Shown: positions 61,388 to 64,000 of the stretch, one piece after another
Position numbering within the stretch: position 1 is the stretch's first letter
How the letters are laid out: the number at the start of each line of letters is the position of its first letter
Assembly: GCA_003339415.1 (NCBI GenBank)
Contig: PDHQ01000002.1
Span: 250,159 to 314,158 of the forward strand
Origin: Ophiocordyceps camponoti-saundersi (nom. inval.)
Lineage: Eukaryota; Ascomycota; Sordariomycetes; Hypocreales; Ophiocordycipitaceae
Length of the DNA stretch: 64,000 nucleotides
Direction of reading: 5' to 3'
Made by a program: the position numbers and the translations under genes
The notes under the pieces: model-generated
What the model saw: the letters and a program-made list of their open reading frames with translations, nothing else
Database searches by the model: none
What the model was told of the DNA's origin: nothing

Positions 61388-61627
61388 TAAATGGGGAGGG
61401 GGGGGGGGGTAAAAACTTCCACCTTTGGCGCACAAGAAGCCCCTTTTAAACCGCACCGACAAGTCCACCATTTTTTCGAGTGATGATGATAGGTGCCCGC
61501 CCACACCATTGGTATTGTAGGATACATGGAAGAGGGAGAGACAGAGAGAGAGAGATGATACACAGCCGATTTCCCCTCGCCTCAAAACGCCCGTCGAGTA
61601 CAAAAAGCAATGCAGGAAAGGAGGCCT

Positions 61628-62504
61628 TCAAGTGAACCACCAGAAGACGACAAAGCAAGCAGCGATGAAACAGCCCATGATGATACCATCACGCCTCTTC
61701 TTGGCCGATATCCTGCTCATCAGAGTGTTGATGCCGGGCACCTGACTGGCAGCCAGGGTAATCCTCCGATTGATGCTAGCGAGTGTCTCCCTCTGCAAGA
61801 CAAAGTTATCGTTAACAGCGTAAGCCTGACTGAGGACGCTATCGGCCATATCATGACTATGATCGATACGGTTCCTCTCATTGAGCATGTACTCCGCCTC
61901 AGCAGCCTCCGGATTATTGGCCCGGTACTGATCGATGTCGGACCGGACGTTGGTTAGCAGGTTGGCCCGATCACGGGCTTGGTGTAGCGAGCCGCGTAGA
62001 CGGCTTAGGTCGCGCCGGTGGGAGGCTAACTTTTCTCGTAGGAGGGAGAGGTTGTTCTGTTTTAGTGCTGAGGACGTGAGGGCTGCTTCTGAGTCGAGGA
62101 GTCTTGTTAGGTGGGAGATGACGCTTTCTCGCTGGTGGTTTTTTTTTATTTCGGTTATCACACGTTTCATTCTTAGCTGTTTAAAAAAGGGAAATGAAAG
62201 ATGGGGGGATAGGAGTGTGACTGATGCGGATTGGGATGTGGTTTTTTACCTTTGATAGTAATTCCTCGATGTTGGATTCCGTCTCTCGCTCCTCGTCTGT
62301 CGGTTTAGGCGGGATATTCGCAGAAGACGAGAACTGAGCGTACGTGTGAAAGAGGTTTTCCGTCTGAATATCAAAGCGTAAGATACAATGTGATGGTGAA
62401 GAAAGAGAGAGCATCGCCGTTACCTGCGTCTCCAACGTTCTCGCTTGTTGCCGCAGTTGAGTCCATCCCGCGCTGCCCGAAGGCGAAGCAGCGGAGGAAG
62501 CCAT
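61628..62504 (-). CDS. GOS1: Golgi Qb-SNARE Gos1
   Basis: Exons 62504-62424, 62363-62250 and 62131-61628 (introns 60 and 118 bp) encode 232 residues. The N-terminus WTQLRQQARTLETQTENLFHTYAQF is the Habc-like start of Gos1/GS28. The middle REKLASHRRDLSRLRGSLHQARDRANLLTNVRSDID is conserved in the family. The SNARE motif runs from about residue 155 (SVLSQAYAVNDNFVLQRETLA) to ISAKKRRDG, and the C-terminal membrane anchor is GIIMGCFIAACFVVFWWF. Acts in intra-Golgi and endosome-Golgi fusion. An alternative acceptor at 62177 is in frame and would add 15 residues; the shorter form matches the family. Divergent from RPL35. Confidence 0.95.
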
Positions 62505-62982
62505 GACGTTGACCTCCCTCCCTCTCTCTCTATTCTCTCCTCTTTCTCCTTTATATCTCTTCGATTCTTCTGCGCTCGTTCGTTTCGATGGTGTGAGAAT
62601 TCGAATGCAATCTTCTATCGTCCTCTTCACATTCATACAGCTTCCTCACCCCGATTAGGAGGCGACGTTTCGTCATTGGTTTTCCCAGCGGCAGAATCGT
62701 CTTCACCGCCTTTACACGTGACAATACCTTTCCCTCTTGTATTTTTTTTTTTACTCAGAGTAACCGATTAGCCGAGAGGGAAAGAGGCGCGGGGGGATTT
62801 TCGACGGTGGAAAAAAAAACGGACCAATCAGAAACGAGTGCGCACACAATTCAGAGAAAGAGCCCTAAAGGCCCTAAAATTCCCCTCCCCTAAAACCTAC
62901 ATCTCACCAAAACCTCCGCAGCAACAGCAGAAAGATCAAGGAAAATCCCCCCAAACAGCACCGCCTTCAAGAAAACAAAACA
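62505..62982. other. Bidirectional promoter GOS1/RPL35
   Basis: 478 bp; CT-rich near GOS1 and A-rich near RPL35. Contains CCCTAAAGGCCCTAAAATTCCCC just before the RPL35 leader, read as a repeat of the CCCTAAA/GGCCC motif. No gene. Confidence 0.5.
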
Positions 62983-63680
62983 ATGGTGAGGCCTACTCTA
63001 TCGTCCACCGTCTGAATGACCGAATCAATCCCTCTAACTTCTTCTTTCTAGTCTTCCGGAAAAGTCAAGGCTGCCCAGTTGTGGGATAAGAACAAGGACG
63101 ATCTGAACAAGCAGCTCGAGGACCTCAAGACAGAACTCGGCCACCTCCGTGTGCAGAAGGTAGCCTCGTCCGGCACGAAGCTGAACAAGATGTACGTCTT
63201 CTTCCCCAATTTCCTCTCTCTTTCCCCCTCTCCCTCCCCAAAGAGCAGGACATGAAAGAGAAAGAGAAAGAGAAGAAAAAAAAAAGAATACTCATCTCAA
63301 TGGCAAAAAATCAAATAGTCACGACCTCCGCAAGTCCATCGCCCGCGTCCTCACAGTAATCAAAGCCAACCAACGATCCCAACTCCGCCTCTTCTACAAG
63401 AACAAGAAATACGCCCCCCTCGACCTACGACCCAAGCAGACGCGCGCCATCCGCCGCCGCCTCTCCGCCCAGGACAAGGCCCGCGTCCTCGAGAAGACCA
63501 AGAAGCGCAACATGAACTTTCCCCAACGGAAGTTCGCCGTCAAGGTATGTTCTGGTCGTCGTTTTTTTTCTTCTTTGTGGTCATTGTTGTTTTCTATACT
63601 TCTTTTTCTTTACTCTTCCAACCCCTTGTTTTCAAAATTTCTGTCTGACGCTCTATCCTCATCTTCCCTAGGCTGCTTGA
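62983..63680 (+). CDS. RPL35: 60S ribosomal protein uL29 (L35)
   Basis: Four coding exons: 62983-62985, 63052-63191, 63319-63544 and 63672-63680, with introns of 66, 127 and 127 bp, close to 125 residues, the family size. The first exon contributes only the ATG, cut directly by the donor GTGAGG; the last contributes two Ala codons (AVKAA at the C-terminus) and the stop. Core blocks are [61 protein letters not shown] and [19 protein letters not shown]. It sits at the peptide exit tunnel. Donors and acceptors are canonical except that the second acceptor (AATAG) has a weak pyrimidine tract. Easily missed by automated gene finding. Confidence 0.95.
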
Positions 63681-64000
63681 ATCGCGCATCCAATGAAAAT
63701 AAACACAAAAGAAAAAGAACAAAAAAAGAAGGTCTTCAATGCTTGGGGAGCAGTCCGGCGATCGGGGCGTTTTTTCGTTGCCATCTTTCCCCCCCATTTT
63801 CCCCCCCCCCTTCTTCTTTTCATCTACCCCCGAGAGAGAAAGAAGAAGGAATCAAACCACAGACAGAGAGAGAGAGAGAGAGAGAGACGCAAAAAAAAAA
63901 AGAACGAGCTTCCACACTCTGTACATCGTCCAGGCATCGGGGGAAAAGGGTGGTGAGGAGAGGCCCGTTTCTTTGCTTTATCGTTCTGCTCGTTCGGACC
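63681..64000. other. RPL35 3' region
   Basis: 320 bp with poly-C patches (63790-63810), (GA)n at 63864-63887 and an A-rich run; no gene seen before the window ends. Confidence 0.5.

Overview
The window is nuclear DNA of a filamentous ascomycete, most likely a sordariomycete of the order Hypocreales. Evidence: short (about 50-130 bp) GT-AG introns, fungus-only families (DUF3074, DUF3405, Kip2/KipA kinesin), a CYP51B that closely resembles my recollection of the Fusarium form, and an 8-kb retrotransposon carrying the C-to-T, TpA-rich signature of repeat-induced point mutation (RIP). A genus cannot be named; the abundance of pyrimidine tracts and CCTA/CATA microsatellites is distinctive but not diagnostic.

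Layout. 0.1-10.9 kb: membrane protein of unknown function, CYP51B, DUF3074 protein, coiled-coil protein of unknown function, TAF7, fucosyltransferase-like type II membrane protein. 10.8-13.0 kb: low-complexity DNA with a 72-nt poly-C run and an assembly gap whose two sides carry the same sequence. 13.0-16.0 kb: Kip2/KipA kinesin. 16.0-20.0 kb: gene-free microsatellite DNA. 20.0-32.3 kb: STK19-like, Vsb1-like transporter, GINS subunit Psf1, proteasome receptor Rpn13, Cus2/Tat-SF1, DUF5519 (luciferase-fold) protein. 33.8-41.8 kb: a complete but RIP-dead Ty1/copia element with a small gag-only LTR element nested in it; both keep perfect 5-bp target-site duplications. 42.5-63.7 kb: DUF3405 protein, Emp24, Arf1, Hsp78, eL6, gluconokinase, branched-chain E2, Atp10, Gos1 and uL29. 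A second assembly gap lies at 56.6 kb.

The genes do not form a pathway cluster; they are core housekeeping genes (sterol synthesis, transcription, splicing, replication, proteasome, ER-Golgi traffic, mitochondrial quality control, ribosome), each with its own promoter, arranged in divergent and convergent pairs. No secondary-metabolite cluster, CRISPR array or prokaryote-type operon is present.

The most informative signal is in the retrotransposon. Its two 298-bp LTRs differ only by transitions, and the mutated copy switches along the LTR: each LTR is clean where it abuts unique host DNA and mutated on its inner side. This records how RIP stops near the edge of a repeat. Gene models were built by hand from splice signals and reading-frame closure; all joins given here close in frame, but none has been tested against transcripts.
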